Shown piece after piece: positions 1 to 12,622 of a stretch of DNA of 64,000 bases (position 1 is its first letter; every line of letters begins with the position of its first letter). The notes under the pieces are model-generated. The model was not told where the DNA came from and made no database searches. It saw only the letters and a list, made by a program, of their open reading frames with translations. A program made the translations under genes and the position numbers. The stretch is from NCBI GenBank assembly GCA_023548195.1, contig JAJHZJ010000401.1, positions 744,001 through 808,000 on the forward strand. Reading direction: 5' to 3'. The stretch comes from Bettongia penicillata ogilbyi. Lineage: Eukaryota > Chordata > Mammalia > Diprotodontia > Potoroidae.

Positions 1-180
1 TAGAATGAAGTTTGGGATTCTATTTTTCCTTCTACCAGACCTTACTATGAAGGAATTTGCTTTATGATTCAGAATACATTTCCCTTATCACAAAATTTCA
101 AGTTACACCTCTACTGATGACCCTAAATAATTATTCTATCATCCTAATGTTTTATTATTCAAATATGATATTTCCAGCTT

Positions 181-300
181 TGTGAACAGCTTGCTGTGTG
201 ACCGGGGGCAATTCACTTAACCTCTCTGTTCCCCAATAGACTACATTATGCTTTCTTGAAACTTCACTACTATGTTAAAAATAATTATATGAAATGCTTG
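181..300 (+). repeat. MIR/CORE-SINE fragment
   Basis: The stretch around 195-235 reads like the MIR core in forward orientation (TGTGACC..GGGCAA.TCACTTAACCTCTCTGTTCC). The tRNA-like head is missing and the 3' side runs into a TA-rich stretch at 310-360. Old and diverged. Confidence 0.6.
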
Positions 301-360
301 TGAACACAAAGTGTCATATATATGTATATATATAATATATATATAATATGTATAATATAT

Positions 361-1195
361 GACTATTGAAATGTGCGGTTTAGCTAAAATATTTGATATA
401 TTAGTGAATATAAAAGAAAACAAACATACTTGACAGAACATGGAATTATGTATATATGAGACATAGAATGTAAAGGTAAAACCAGATAAGGTTCTTCTCC
501 AGGTAATAGTCTAAAGAAAAGTGAAAAGCAACAAGAAAAAGTTAGAAGAAAACATTTACCCAAATATAGAAAGAAATGGAGCAGGGTTTTGAATCCATTT
601 TTCTAAAAAAAATATAGTTGGATTTTTTTTTTTTTTTTTTTTGCTGTCTTAAGTAGTTATATTGCTTTCCCTCAGTGAATGGAAGAATAGGGTCAAGAGG
701 AAGCACATATTTTTTCTAAGTTTCCTCATATAAAAAAAAAAATCTAACTAGTCAATACACCTCTAGAAAGGGTGGTATACTTTTCAGAGGCAGGGGAATA
801 GACTAGATGCACTAGATGACCTTTCAAAAATCTATTTTAGCTGTGTGGCTCTAGTGAGCTATTAAGGGGAAGTTAGGGATCTTCTTAGTATATCCCTAAC
901 CTTTTTGAAGTTGACATCATGAAGAACAAACCGACCCATGCTTTCAGAATATGTCCCATGGTGGCTCTGTCAGGACACAATATTGAACTTGCTATGTCAC
1001 TTCTCTAATCAAGTTTAGCAGTTCTTAAACAGTTTTGTCAAATTTAAGCAGGTAAATTGAGAACTAGATACATTATTTCTTTATTAGATTCTCAATTAGC
1101 ATTAGCATCAACCATTGCCATGTGTCTTTGCGTTGACATCGGAATCATAAGCCCCTACTTAGTTTTCTATTTCACTTAGTTATATTTTAGACTTA
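361..1195. other. Unassigned AT-rich stretch
   Basis: No coding signal. It holds an oligo-T run near 617-642, an oligo-A run near 732-742, and a possible diverged MIR tail near 785-835. Nothing else recognised. Confidence 0.5.
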
Positions 1196-1220
1196 TTGCC
1201 TTTCCAAGTACATACACCTA

Positions 1221-1341
1221 TTAATGTTTTTCTTTTTCTTTCCTTCTGTCTCTCTTTCTCTCTCTCTTTCTTTCTTCCTTCCTTCCTTCTTTCCTTCCTT
1301 CCTTTTTCATTCTTTCTTTTTTCCTTCCTTTCTTCCTTTTC

Positions 1342-1409
<68 letters not shown>
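1221..1409 (+). repeat. Compound polypyrimidine microsatellite (TTCC/TTTC then CT)
   Basis: TTTC/TTCC-type units (about 1240-1345) pass into an uninterrupted CT array of about 31 units (about 1347-1409). The plus strand is almost purely C and T over nearly 190 bases. The long predicted peptides on both strands here (Ser/Leu/Phe-rich or Arg/Glu-rich) are translations of the repeat, not genes. Confidence 0.95.
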
Positions 1410-1412
<3 letters not shown>

Positions 1413-2265
1413 CACATTCAGCTATTAGAAAACCACTTCTGTTTTTTTTTTTTTTTTTACCATATATGCATTCATGATAATTTGGTTATAACCAATTATG
1501 AACCCTTTATAATTTAAGCCAGTTATGTAATTTAAGTTTCATCTTAGGCAGCAAAGAGTTCAGTGAAATTCATTTGTTGATTCATCTGCCTTTATTTGCA
1601 AATGTTCTATTCAGCAGAAACAATAAAACACCATCCACCAATACTGGATGGACTTATCTAGAAAACTGATTACTAGTGTTGTTTTTTTTCTCATAGTTAT
1701 TAAAAGATCTTTCAATTGAAACCTTTCTATTTCTCTTACATTCATTTTTTCAAACATTAATAATCATTCTTTAGTATATTTTCTATGTTTTGAGACATCT
1801 TCAACGTGAATATTTTCAGCATGACTACATTCTTGAACATCGAGTTGGTGTCACCACATCTGCCTTATAATTCTCAAGTATTATTGAAGGCAATGGGAGT
1901 TTTGCTTTCACAACATCACCATCTGCTGCAGTCTTTTCAATGGAAAGATTGTTTGCAATTCCAAAGAAGCAGAAAGTTGAGCTTTCTCTGAAATGAACAT
2001 TAAAATGAATGTTATTTTTATGATCCTATGCTTATTGATGATAATGATGATAATGATATTGAGTAGGAGAAATACACATAAGGTTTTCCTTGTTCCCAAC
2101 TGCTCATATATTTTTTCTCAAACATTCCATGTCAGAAAACTTCAGTCTTCCTTTCATTGCCTTATCTTTGCCCCCTTCCTATCTAAGTTACTTATATTCA
2201 TGTTGAGGTTGATTTTATTTTATTCAATGAATATAATTTCATAAAAGATAGGATAATTGAAGAAG
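1410..2265. other. Unassigned AT-rich stretch
   Basis: Contains an oligo-T run at 1441-1458 and short ORFs with no recognisable domain. No repeat family recognised. Confidence 0.5.
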
Positions 2266-2440
2266 GATGAGTCCGAAGGTCAGAATACCAGGCTTTTCTT
2301 CTGAGGAGTTACATCAAATTGTTACATGGCCTGTAAGTCACTAAGCCTCATTTTTCTTTATTCTTTCTGAAATGAAGGGGTTAAATTAGATATTGATTAA
2401 ACTCTTTTTCTGCTCTAATATTCTATGATTCAATCATATG
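2266..2440 (+). repeat. MIR/CORE-SINE relic
   Basis: Order of motifs fits a diverged MIR-type SINE: a weak region of 'catggcctgtaagtcacta' (tgtgacc..aagtcactta in MIR), then CTCATTTTTC, an 'aatgaaggggtta' stretch and TTCTATGATTC near 2423-2432 as in the marsupial MIR tail. Confidence 0.55.
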
Positions 2441-3290
2441 ATAAAGAGAGTACTCTTCCAATATGTGACCCGTAATTCTATAATTAGGATTATATTTTGA
2501 GCACAAGAGAACAGAAGCAAAGTCCCCAGTCTTTTGGATATACACATAGAGAAAACACTTTTGGAAAGATCTGAGTAAAATTCACACAGGCTGAACACCT
2601 GTGAATGGATTACCATCAGTATCCTTCATGGAAAAATCCCTATTGTTGAGAGCAGAGTTTCAAATTAGACAGCCTCCAATTTCAACCTAGAAGTTATTTA
2701 TGCAAATGGTCACTAGTTGACTTTTTCCTTTCAAAAAACAAAATAAATAAAAATGCATACAGTACCTACATCCTGTATTGTACTTTTTGCTTGTATACTT
2801 CTGTCATGATTATCAAAGTACTTCCATATTTTTCAATTTTTAAGAATACTAGCAAACACCAAGAAAACTCTGGAAGTTTAATAAGACATTTCTCTGACCT
2901 ATTTATTTTACATTTTGCTGATGGAGTAATGAGGCAAAGGTACTGAAATGAAGTATTCCTAACATTCTAACATTTAAAAAAAAATCCCCACTCTATTTTT
3001 TGTATCTTCTAGTTTTCTCCTCTTCTTGATATTTTGAAATTTATCATCACTACATATAATAATTAAATCAAATGAACTATCTTCCTACACATTTTAATCA
3101 AAGAATAATTTTTTATTTACCTTCAAGCATATTATTAAGATCAGTGCAAGCCAACAATAAACCAGAAATGTCATATTGTTTTCTCACAATACCATAATAA
3201 TCAAACCAGCTAGCAAATATATATGTATCCATATATACAAATACACAGATGTGTGCATATATGTGTATGTACTTACAAAACTTTAAGCTT
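2441..3290. other. Unassigned AT-rich stretch
   Basis: No coding potential or clear repeat family seen. A short TA/CA-rich patch occupies 3215-3265. Confidence 0.5.
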
Positions 3291-3515
3291 GGCCAAGCAC
3301 TTTACATATATAAACTCATTTTATCTTCACAATAATTCTGTGAGGTAAAGTGTTTTTATTAAACCTGTTTTGCACTTGGAAAAAACTGAGGAACAGAGAG
3401 GTTAGGTGACATCACAAGGGGTACACAAATAGCATCTGAGATTCGATTTGAATTCAGCTCTTCTTTGACTCCAATTCCAGGGATCTATCCACTACACCAC
3501 CAAGCTGCCATGTAA
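3291..3515 (-). repeat. Marsupial CORE-SINE (MIR/MAR-type), nearly complete
   Basis: Read on the minus strand it starts with a tRNA-like head (GGCAGCTTGGTGGTGTAGTG, 3492-3511), then a core with B-box-like 'ttgaattcaaatcgaatctc'. It ends in a tail that appears on the plus strand as 'aagcactttacatatataaa' at about 3296. The tRNA-derived head with RNA polymerase III promoter boxes is typical of marsupial SINEs. Confidence 0.8.
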
Positions 3516-3594
3516 ACCTTTTACTATCAATGATTTTGCTTTAAAACAAACTTTATCCATGCTAGAATAATGGTTCTTTTATCAACCCTGAATG

Positions 3595-3800
3595 TTTACA
3601 TGTTTATGCTTTTACATATGCTCTGTGTGTATATGCACATGCATATACATGTATACATTTGCATGTATACATGCCTGAGCCTATAAATATATACACACGC
3701 ACATATATATGTACGCATACGTGTGCATGTATATATTCATATTTGTGTGCATGTGTGTATATGTGTGGCATAAGTGTGTATATGTGTGCATCCAGAAGGC
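3595..3800. repeat. TG/CA/TA-rich simple sequence
   Basis: Degenerate alternating purine-pyrimidine repeats of the type GTATATGTGTGCATGTATAC over about 200 bases. Confidence 0.8.
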
Positions 3801-3835
3801 AATGGAAAGTCTCATTTAGTTAACATAATAGCTTT

Positions 3836-4015
3836 AGAACTACAAGAGACTGTAAATGTAAATTATTCAAACACTCTATTTTTTATACATGAAGAAAATG
3901 AGCCTCAAGAGAAAATTAAATAACTTGCTTAAATTCATATAGGCAGTAAAGAACAAACTCAGAATTTGAACTCAGGTCTTGCAAATTGAAATTTAATACT
4001 CTTTCCATTAACACA
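3836..4015 (-). repeat. MIR/THER1-type SINE relic
   Basis: Plus strand shows the reverse complement of the MIR core: 'catgaagaaaatgagcctca', 'aaataacttgctt' and 'gaatttgaactcaggtctt'. Confidence 0.7.
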
Positions 4016-4293
4016 TGATGTTTCTATAAGTGATTTTTGTGTCTCTGTCATTAAACAAAATCAAACATTTTTGGGAAATAAAACATCTTTTTGTCCTTCA
4101 AATATGCCTTTCCTCTGAGATTATTTTTTTCATTTTTATTCAATTGTCATAAAAATGTTGACTCAGTCTCCAATCAGAGGTTGGTGCATTAGAAATTATC
4201 ATCACCAGAGAATGATATTACTCTCTAGGAAATCTTTTGCAAAGGAAGGTATTATAAATGACCAGATCCTATTTGATCTTTGTTTATTTGAGA

Positions 4294-4480
4294 TCGTAGA
4301 ATTTAATTATTAAGGACCTTACAGAATATTTAGTCCATCCACTTCATATTATAGATGAAGACATTGAAATCCTGAAAGTTTCAGTGACTTGTAAAAAGTC
4401 TCAAATTGAGTGGCAGTGACAGAGTCAGGATTGAAACCCAGTTACTCTGGTGTTTTGATTCTAAGCAAGTGAGTTTTTCA
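4294..4480 (-). repeat. MIR/THER1-type SINE relic
   Basis: 'tattatagatgaagacattg', 'cagtgacttgtaaa' and 'caggattgaaacccagttac' are in the order of an inverted MIR core. Confidence 0.65.
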
Positions 4481-5600
4481 TATGCTATATTTGCCTCCCT
4501 TTATAGGGACCAGGAGATTAACTGAACAACAAACTTTAAAAAATATAATTTGGCATTAACTTATGAAGATATAAATAATATAGTTTTCCACGGAAGAAAT
4601 AAAGGAGATTGTATGAAAGATAATCCTATCTGTATAGTTATACATATTCTTTTTTATTAAAAGTTATGTGGGATCCACATGAATGCATACAAAATGAGTC
4701 GTTTCACAAAAACAAATGGAGTTTTGTCTCATTGTTAAATTTGAATTTTAAAGTTATGCTTAATTAAATAAATTTAGTTAAACTTTAGTTTCTATAGTTT
4801 GGTAAATAAAACTAATTCCCATCTTGCCATATGAGACCCTGAACAAAGAATACATTTTCAGGTGAGCTTGGAATATTGAGCCTGAAGGGTACAATTAATA
4901 AAAATCTGGGAATGAGAACACTAGAGAATTTATTATTTAGTGAATTAGGAGGAAGGATCAAAAAGCCTTGGCAAAAATTTAAAGAACAATTCAATTATCA
5001 AATTTTGCAGTCTACAAGGGATAATTTTCTGGAAACAGACCCATGATAAAAGAACTACAAAAGGAAGAAATAATGGTGGTTAAATCTACATACAAAGATA
5101 AAGGAAAATCATTATATGTCAAGGACATAATTTTATTCTTAAAAGACACAAGGCTAGTTCTAGGACAGCTGAGAAGGGAAATTCTGTATTGTGTTCATGA
5201 TACACTGAGGAATGCACTCCAGGGAAAAGGGAAAATTCCATGGAGACTCCAACATTAAGGTGGCCTAAAATAACAGAGGATTTGGAATACTGGATAAAAA
5301 TTATTTAAAACATTCTTAAGTACATCTTCCTCTGCTAAAAACAAAAGTCAAGAATAAAGAAATTACTTCCCCAAAGGACAATGCAACACTTTGTTTTTTA
5401 GGACCTCTTTCACCTATGTATATAAGAAACAACTACATGATATCAGCTAAATATGGAATTTTCAAATATATTGAGACCTTCCTTTTTTATGAAAAGTAAA
5501 AGAAAGAAAGACTGTTAACATATTACTTGAATAAATATGACATAAGGTGGGAATTTTCAAAAATATTATGAAACATTTATTATTTAGCAAGATTTCCAAA
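4481..5600. other. Unassigned stretch with a 71-codon ORF
   Basis: A plus-strand ORF at 5043-5258 encodes a basic 71-residue peptide with no domain I recognise. Its AT-rich composition equals the flanks and there are no splice or promoter cues. I do not call it a gene. No repeat family was recognised. Confidence 0.45.
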
Positions 5601-5790
5601 CATTGTGGGTTAATTAAGCAACCTGATTCCTAGTGCCTGCTCTCCCCCTGACTGATCACAGGGCTTTGAGTAAATTATTTCATTTCTCTTGGTCTCAGTT
5701 TACATGTATACAAAATGAATTATTATACTTGACTATTTGAATTATTAGATCTATAGGGCATGTAAATATAACTTTTGATTCCATGAAAAT
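5601..5790 (+). repeat. MIR relic
   Basis: Forward MIR order: 'cctgattcctagtgcctgct', 'gagtaaattatttcatttct', 'ggtctcagtttacatgtata', then 'gatctatagggc' and 'gattccatga'. Confidence 0.6.
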
Positions 5791-5899
5791 TTGACATGTT
5801 ACAGACTAGCAAAATTTAATTAAAATAGTTTTAACCACTACACAAAATTTAAAAATATGAAGACTATGAGTGGAAGAAATTGTATACTTGAGCCCAAGA

Positions 5900-6090
5900 G
5901 GATCACAGATTTAGAATGAGATTGAAATGAATCCTCTAATCCAATGTCTTCACTTCACAAAGGATGAAAATGAGAATGAGAGAGGATAATTATCTTACCC
6001 CAAATTATCAAGTAATAAATAGCAAAGCTGGAATTTGAACTCAGATCTTTTGACTCCACATCCAGTGCTTGTTTTATGGTACCACTCTTT
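5900..6090 (-). repeat. MIR/THER1-type SINE relic
   Basis: Plus strand carries 'tcacagatttagaatgagat', 'ctctaatccaatgtcttcac', 'gctggaatttgaactcagat' and 'gactccacatccagtgcttg', the reverse of a MIR/THER1 SINE. Confidence 0.75.
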
Positions 6091-7985
6091 CTTGAAGAAG
6101 AGAACACACAATTTGATTGTGTGTGTGGTTTTTTTAATGAATTGACTCTATATTTTTTATCCAGTTGAAAATTCGTATTGACTTAAAAGGTTGAACCTGA
6201 TTCTGTGTAGGCAGAGTTAAGAAGAAATAATTAAAAATAACACAAATACTGAACTTTTCCAGAGCAGTAAAAATAATCCCAACTTACTGGTTTTGATTTT
6301 TAATTACTTTATGTTCTTTTTTTTTCCCTTGGCATTCCAATTATTCACCTTTCTTCCTGTATGCTAACAAACTACGAAATGGTCAAAAGGTATGGATTAA
6401 GAGGAAAGAAGAAAAAGCCACAGGGTGTAAATAATCTAGAAACTGACTAATTGGTCCCTCGATAATGGTTGACTCTACTTTAATGGTGGTTCAAATGAAA
6501 TTTTCAATATGCTGAAGATGCTATATTAAAAAATTATTCAAGATTCACTTGCAATAAATAACAAACCAAAACTTATATGTGTTTATATTAGCATTTCCAA
6601 AGATTGTCTATATATTTTATATTGAGATGACCATATTTGATTTGCTTACCAAAGGCTACATCAATGAATATTTATAAAAGTTGTGTAGAATTAAACAAAT
6701 TGAGTTATTCATTTTTTCCATGACATGTATATATAAAATTGTCAATGGTCAGGGAATATCTATCCCATCATGTGCAAGATCTACATTAATAAAGTACTTG
6801 AAGTAAAATCTATTGATGCTTAAATGGCATCTACTTTCATTAAGTGGAAATAGAGATTCATTTAAATATAAATTTACTAAAAGGAAGGGACTATCCTAAT
6901 TTAACTAACAAGTAGTTTAGTTATTTTTAAAAGACTATAATAGTATCCTATATGGCTAAACTTAATGATATAACTATCTAAAACAAATATATCAAATGAT
7001 ATTTTATGCTAAATGGTGATCATATTTTAACTAAAACAGCTTATTTTTCAAATTAAAATTAATGGGAATGTGGAGTATATGAAGAGCAGTCAACATGATG
7101 GATACAGTCATTAAAATTAGGTGTGAAATGACTAGAGGAAGTAACTGAGATCTCCAGCCCAAAGAAGAAAATTCTATAGACAAATAATATAATTTTCAAT
7201 GTTTCAGTTGATGGTTACCCAGTCGTCTCACTGTATAGCAAAGAAACTTATACATAATATTCCAAAAGATGGTGCAAGAATGAATGAATGATCCCTACCA
7301 AAGATAGACAAAGAGTAAATAAATAACCTTAAACTATGGCACAAGAGATTTATTCAATATCATGGTGTCAATAACAGAAATAGAAACAATAGAAGAAATT
7401 AATTTTCATGGGAAGACAATTTGCTTTTTTTGATATATTGTTTGAAGTGTCAGCATCATATTCAAGATTGCCTGTAGGCATTTGGGCATCAAATAGTATG
7501 ATAGAGGTAGGCTATTGTCTAGTTGAACTCCTTCATTTTACAAAAATAGAAACTGAAAACTAAAGATATTAAGTGGATTTTTTCCCCACAATATTGAAAA
7601 AATTTCTGTAGAAGATCAAGGACTCATGTGGGTTTCATGAATACTCTTTGACAATCATTCTTTTTCCTCTCCAACAAGTTTTGACTGAACTGAAGTTCTG
7701 AAATTTGCTTCACAGGACAGATATAGATAGAGAGGTGAAAGTTGAAGTCATGGAAATGAGTGAGGCCACAAGAGAGAAAATATGTAGTGAGAGAAAAATA
7801 GGTAAGGGTAGAATCTGGGGAAATAATTATATTCAGAAAGCAAATAAGAAAAAGAATCCAACGAAAACAGAAAGGGAAAAAATTGATCTTTCTTATGTGA
7901 GGAGTAGGGGAAAATATCTATGTATCTATCTATACACATTCAAACACATATTTTAAATGTATATATACATACATATAGATCTATG
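6091..7985. other. Unassigned AT-rich stretch
   Basis: About 1.9 kb without recognised genes. A short ATCT/TATA microsatellite lies at about 7915-7990. ORFs at 7705-7956 and 7748-7939 overlap on opposite strands and have low-complexity composition. Confidence 0.45.
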
Positions 7986-9094
7986 TATCTATCATCAATC
8001 TGAGAAATTTGATAATTTCTTCCCATTTGACTACTTACCTTCTTATCCTAGATATTTTAATTTTGTTTCTAAAGAAAGTTTTCAAATCAATGTAATCAAA
8101 ATTATCTATTTTATCTTTTATAATTGCTTCTAATGCTTGTTTGACTAAGAAGACATCTCATATCCATAGGATAAAAAGGTATATGATCTGCTTTTCCTCT
8201 AATTTTTTCTTGGAACAATCTTTAACATTCATATCATATATTCATTTTGAATGTATTCTAGGTTATCATGTAGGTTGTTCTAATTCTAACTTCTACAAGA
8301 CTGCTTTTCTGGCAGTTTTCTGTCAGATCTTATAAATTTGGTAGTACTTTAACAGTAATTTATGTTTTAGGGGTTCCTTGGACACTAGATAAATACATTC
8401 CATTATTTCTGATACTTTTCTAGTCTATCCCATTGATTTTTTTTTTATTTTAGCCAAGTGATTTTGGTTTCCCCTTCGTCTTCACCATTTTCATTATGTT
8501 ATTTTAAAATCCAGGTATTTTATCTTCCCAGGTAAATGTTATTAGTATTCTGCAGAATTCTATAAGCATCCATTTGATAGTTTGACCATTAGAGTATGAA
8601 CCTATAATTTTTTTGGTAGTATTGTCATTTTTCTTATATTGACATGGACTGACCATGAACAGTGAATATTCCTCCACTTACTTAAGTTGTTCTTTATTCC
8701 TTATGAGAGCACTCTTTAATTCAATCTATGCAAATATTTTGTGTCCTTTGGTAGAATGACCACAAAATAGTTTATGCATCTCATAGTTATTTTGGATATG
8801 TTTCCATTTTTTATTATTGCCTCTTAGATTTTGCTATCATTATATTAAATGTTGTTCAGTGGTCTTATCTTGAAGCCTGATACTCAGCTAAAATTATTTT
8901 CTTAGAGTTTTCTGAATTAAAAATCCTCTCAACAGATCTAGATAGTTTTTATCAGATCTGTCAGACCTGTTTCCTAGATTTATGCTTTTATTCCCTTTCT
9001 CTTTTTCTTATGACCATTGCTGGCTAATCTAGAAGTATGTCAAATGCTATTAAGGAAACTGAGTATACTTGCTTTACTCCTTTGTTTGTTAGGA
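7986..9094 (-). repeat. Old L1 ORF2 / 3' region fragment
   Basis: Plus strand reads as the antisense of L1 ORF2, with typical phrases such as 'tactttt..agtctatcccattgatt' near 8413-8440 and thymine-rich stretches. All frames are broken by stops. It is older than the L1 copies that follow. Confidence 0.6.
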
Positions 9095-9400
9095 AAACGA
9101 TTTTTTAAAAATATTTATTTATTTATTTTTAGTTTTTGATATTCATTTCCATAAGATATTAGTTTTAAATTTCCCTCCTCTCTCCCATGTCCCCAAGAGT
9201 GCATGCAATATGATGTAGGTTGTACAAATATATTCATAGTAATCATATTTTCACATTCCTCATGTTGTAAAGAAGAATTAGAACCAATGGAAGAAACCAC
9301 AAGAAAGGTTCTGGATGTGGATAGCACTTTCCATCATGAGTCTTTTGGAGTTGTCTTAGATTCTTGCATTACTTAGAAGAGCTAAGTCTATCAAAGTTTT
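9095..9400 (-). repeat. L1 3'UTR end, 5'-truncated
   Basis: Minus-strand L1 3' end. The A-rich tail appears as 'atttatttatttattttta' near 9111-9130. It is followed by the L1 3'UTR block with 'gtgcatgcaat' and 'tttccatcatgagtcttttg'. The same block occurs at 9497, 37405, 51355 and 52885. Confidence 0.85.
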
Positions 9401-9496
9401 TTTTTCAATTTCATAACTTAAAGTGGTTATTTTATTGTTCTTTTGTTCCCCTACCCATGTACATGTACACCCAAGTGAAAGACCATCTTATACTTT

Positions 9497-11125
9497 TCTT
9501 TTTTTATTAGTTTATTACTTTTCATTTTTCTACAAGCAGTTCCATGTATCTTAGATTTCTCCCCTTCATTACCACCTCCCTCCCCAAGTCAGCCTGCAAT
9601 CTTATATGATTTCTATATATGCATTCTTATTAAGCACATTTTCACATCAGTCATGTTGCATAAATGGATTAAAATAAATAGGGGAAACCATGAGAAAAAA
9701 ACAAAACATAACATAAGAGAAAGGACTCTGCTTCATTCTGTCTTCTAATTCCATAATTCTTTCTCTGGATATGGATGGCATTTTGCCTTAAGAATCCTTT
9801 GGGAATGTTCCATGTCCTTGCATTTCTGTGAATGGCTAAATCTACCAGAAAAATTCTCACACACTGTAGTTGTTACTGTGTGCAAGTTCTCCTGGTTCTG
9901 TGCCTTTCACTAAGCATCAGTGCATATAAATCTTTCCAGGCCTCTCTGAAGTCTTCCTGTTCATCATTTCTTATAGCACAATAGCATTCCATTGCATCCA
10001 CATGCCACAGTTTGTTCAGTCAGTCCCCAGCAGATGGGTATCTCCTTGATTTCCAGGTTTTGGCCACCACAAAAAGAGCTGCTATAAATGTCTTTGTACA
10101 TGTGGGACCATTTCTCATTTTTATGATCTCTTTGGGATACAGTCCTAGAATCGTCATTTCTAGGTGAAAGTGTATGCACATTTTTGCAGCCCTTTGGGCA
10201 TAGTTCCAAATTGCTCTCCAGAATGATTGGATCAGCTCACAGTTCCACCAACAATGAATTAGTGTTCCACCTCTCCCACATCTTCTCTAACATTTATCAT
10301 CTTCCTGCTTTGTCACGTTAGCCAATCTGAGAAGTGAGAGGTAAAATTTAATTTTCAATAGATTATTTTCTTCAGTTAACTTTTGCATCTTCTTTTCCAT
10401 TTCTCCAATTGTTCCTTTTAAAGAGTTATTTTCTCCAGTTTGATTTTCTATCTCATTATTCATTTGGTCCATTTACCTTTCAAATTCTTCTGTGAATTCT
10501 TTTTTTCATATTTTTAAAATCATTGGCCAATTTTTCTTCTTCATCTCCTAATTTGGCTTTTAAACGCATTCTTAAGCTCTTCCAAGAATGCTCTTTGAGC
10601 TTTAGACCAGTTCATATTCCTTTCTGAGATTTCAGATGGGAGTACAGTCACAACGCTGACCTGTTCTGTATTTGTGTGTTGATCTTTGTCCCCATAGTAA
10701 GATTCTATGGTCTTTTCTTTGTGGTTTGCTTTTTGCTCATTATCATTGCCTTTGTCCTGACTTTTAAAGTGTATCTCAGTTTCTGGACATAGGGGGCTCT
10801 GTCCCAGTTCTTGTGATGAGAACTTGAGGCTTTATGAGTTGTGGCCTCTGGTTCTTTCAGTTAGAAGCTAGAATACTGCAGCTTACCTGGTGATGAGCTG
10901 GCTGGTATGCCAAGGCAGAGGCCAGGTGAATTCTTTCTGAGTTTTTCCAGTTACCCTAGAACTTGCTGTGTGAGGTATGGGGGAGGGATTGTCTGGCCAC
11001 AGGTCTCCTGTCCTGAGCTAGAGCATAGGCAGGCTCAGCACTTGGATATCTCTATCTGGGCTGATGTCTTCCCAATTCTCCTGGCTGTGCTGAGGCATGC
11101 ATGGAGTCCTGGTGTTGGTGCTTAT
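9497..11125 (-). mobile_element. L1 element with large internal deletion
   Basis: On the minus strand the order is: GC-richer 5'UTR (about 11125-10600), ORF1 coiled-coil segment (about 10600-10340), then directly the ORF2 C-terminus and 3'UTR (10340-9497). The coiled coil is seen at 10472-10287, with a peptide containing ENNSLKG, EKKMQKLTEENN. Nearly all of ORF2 and the RNA-binding half of ORF1 are missing. The join is near 10330-10345. It is a dead copy. The 9100 and 9500 3' ends are separate insertions. Confidence 0.8.
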
Positions 11126-11126
11126 G

Positions 11127-11290
11127 GGCTCCACCCCCTTGGTTCTGTTCATTTCACTAAGCATCAATTCATACAAAAACCTTCCAGACCTCTCTGAAGT
11201 CTTCCTATTCATCATTTCTTGTAGCACAATAGTATTCCATTACATTCAAATACCAGAACCTGTTCAGCGATTCCCAAATTTATCAAACAG
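11127..11290 (-). repeat. L1 3' fragment
   Basis: Repeats the block seen at about 9895-10020: 'ttctgttcatttcactaagc', 'catttcttgtagcacaatag', 'tattccattacattcaaata'. It abuts the 5' end of the preceding L1, so two insertions are stacked here. Confidence 0.8.
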
Positions 11291-11343
11291 AAGATTACAG
11301 GAAAACTTCAATAGTATATTCTCTTTGGATATGATACTTACTT

Positions 11344-11349
<6 letters not shown>

Positions 11350-11394
<45 letters not shown>
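11350..11394. repeat. (TA)n microsatellite
   Basis: About 22 uninterrupted TA units. Confidence 0.95.
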
Positions 11395-11397
<3 letters not shown>

Positions 11398-11399
11398 TT

Positions 11400-12540
11400 T
11401 AGAGACTCCTGAAAATCTCTACTTCATGAAGTTTTCAGCAAAATAAAAAAGAATTCTGTACTTTGCCAATGAATTTTTTCACCTTTATCTTTTGAATATT
11501 TGTATTTTGGGGTATTTCTCATATATGATTGATGGTATTGATTGTTTTTCTAAGTTGAAACTATCCTTTCATCCCTGATAGAAACACAAGCTGGTCATAA
11601 CGATTTTATGGAAGAATTGCAAAAGTATGTTTCAAAGGACTTCAACTGCAAACTTTTCTCATTAGTGATATTAACCTATATATATATATATATATATTTT
11701 GCTTTATCTATTGGGGCTATATTTTCATGAAAGGAGGCTGGTCAGTGTTTAATTTCTCAACTTTTAAGTCCATTTTGTATAATATTAGTATAATTTTCTT
11801 TAAATATGTTATTAGATTTTCTTGGGAATCCATCAAGAACAGTTATATTTTTTCTTGTCCTAGTTGCTCCAGAGAGATTTTTGTTTTATTTTCTCAGTTT
11901 GAATTAAGATCTTTATTTAGTCTTCTGTTAGTTTCTGTATTTTATATTTTTAAAAATAATTCTCTTTGTTTTGTGATCTCAGTTTTGTGAGCATATAACT
12001 CTGCCCAGTAGGATCTGATAATTACATTTTACTCTATCAGGTTTTGATGTGACTTTTTATGTTCATGTGCTATTCTGTTGATTGTCTTTCTAATCATGTT
12101 TACTAAATGTTTATAATTATATAATATTATATAATTATATAATAATTATATAATAATTATATAAACTATAATGTTTATAAGTTATTTTTGTCAAATAACT
12201 ATCTTTTAGTTTAGAAATTTATATAGTCTATGACAATTTTTCACCTCTCATTTTAAATATTTCCATCTTTGCATTTATTTTGTGCTTATTTGTTGGTATT
12301 CTACTTTTCAAAATACAAATTCAGTTTATTAGTGTTTTCTTTTTCTATTGTTCTACTAAATGTTTTTAAGAATATAATATGACCCTACAAGATTGATGTA
12401 GCAGGCCTTTCATTCTCTTTTAACTTCTTTCTTTCTACTTCTTGTGCCATTTTTTAGAAAGTCTGTTTATCTCATTTTCTACTAATTTTCTTCATTTTCT
12501 ACTTGTGCATTTATTATATGGTTCACAATCTTTATACATA
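11400..12540 (-). repeat. L1 ORF2 fragment
   Basis: Antisense of L1 reverse transcriptase region: 'ctttcatccctgatagaaac' followed by 'agctggtcataacgatttta' matches the reverse of the L1 stretch that begins the palm/thumb region. Minor TA arrays at 11678-11697 and a TAATTATA-rich patch at 12118-12175. All frames are broken. Confidence 0.65.
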
Positions 12541-12581
12541 TTAATTCTTTAGTCTCAGTACTACATGTGGGTATGTGAATG

Positions 12582-12588
<7 letters not shown>

Positions 12589-12618
<30 letters not shown>
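12589..12618. repeat. (GT)n microsatellite
   Basis: About 15 GT units. Confidence 0.95.

Positions 12619-12622
<4 letters not shown>

Noticed and set aside
1196..1517. Ser/Leu/Phe-rich and Arg/Glu-rich ORFs
   Set aside because: Translations of the CT/TTCC microsatellite.
2265..2295. Y RNA-like start ('ggtccgaaggt'-type wording at 'gagtccgaaggtcag')
   Set aside because: Only about ten bases agree with Y1 RNA and the rest of the sequence reads as a MIR relic.
10907..11402. Two overlapping ORFs of about 100 codons
   Set aside because: They cover antisense L1 5'UTR, an L1 3' fragment and a TA array; no coherent protein.
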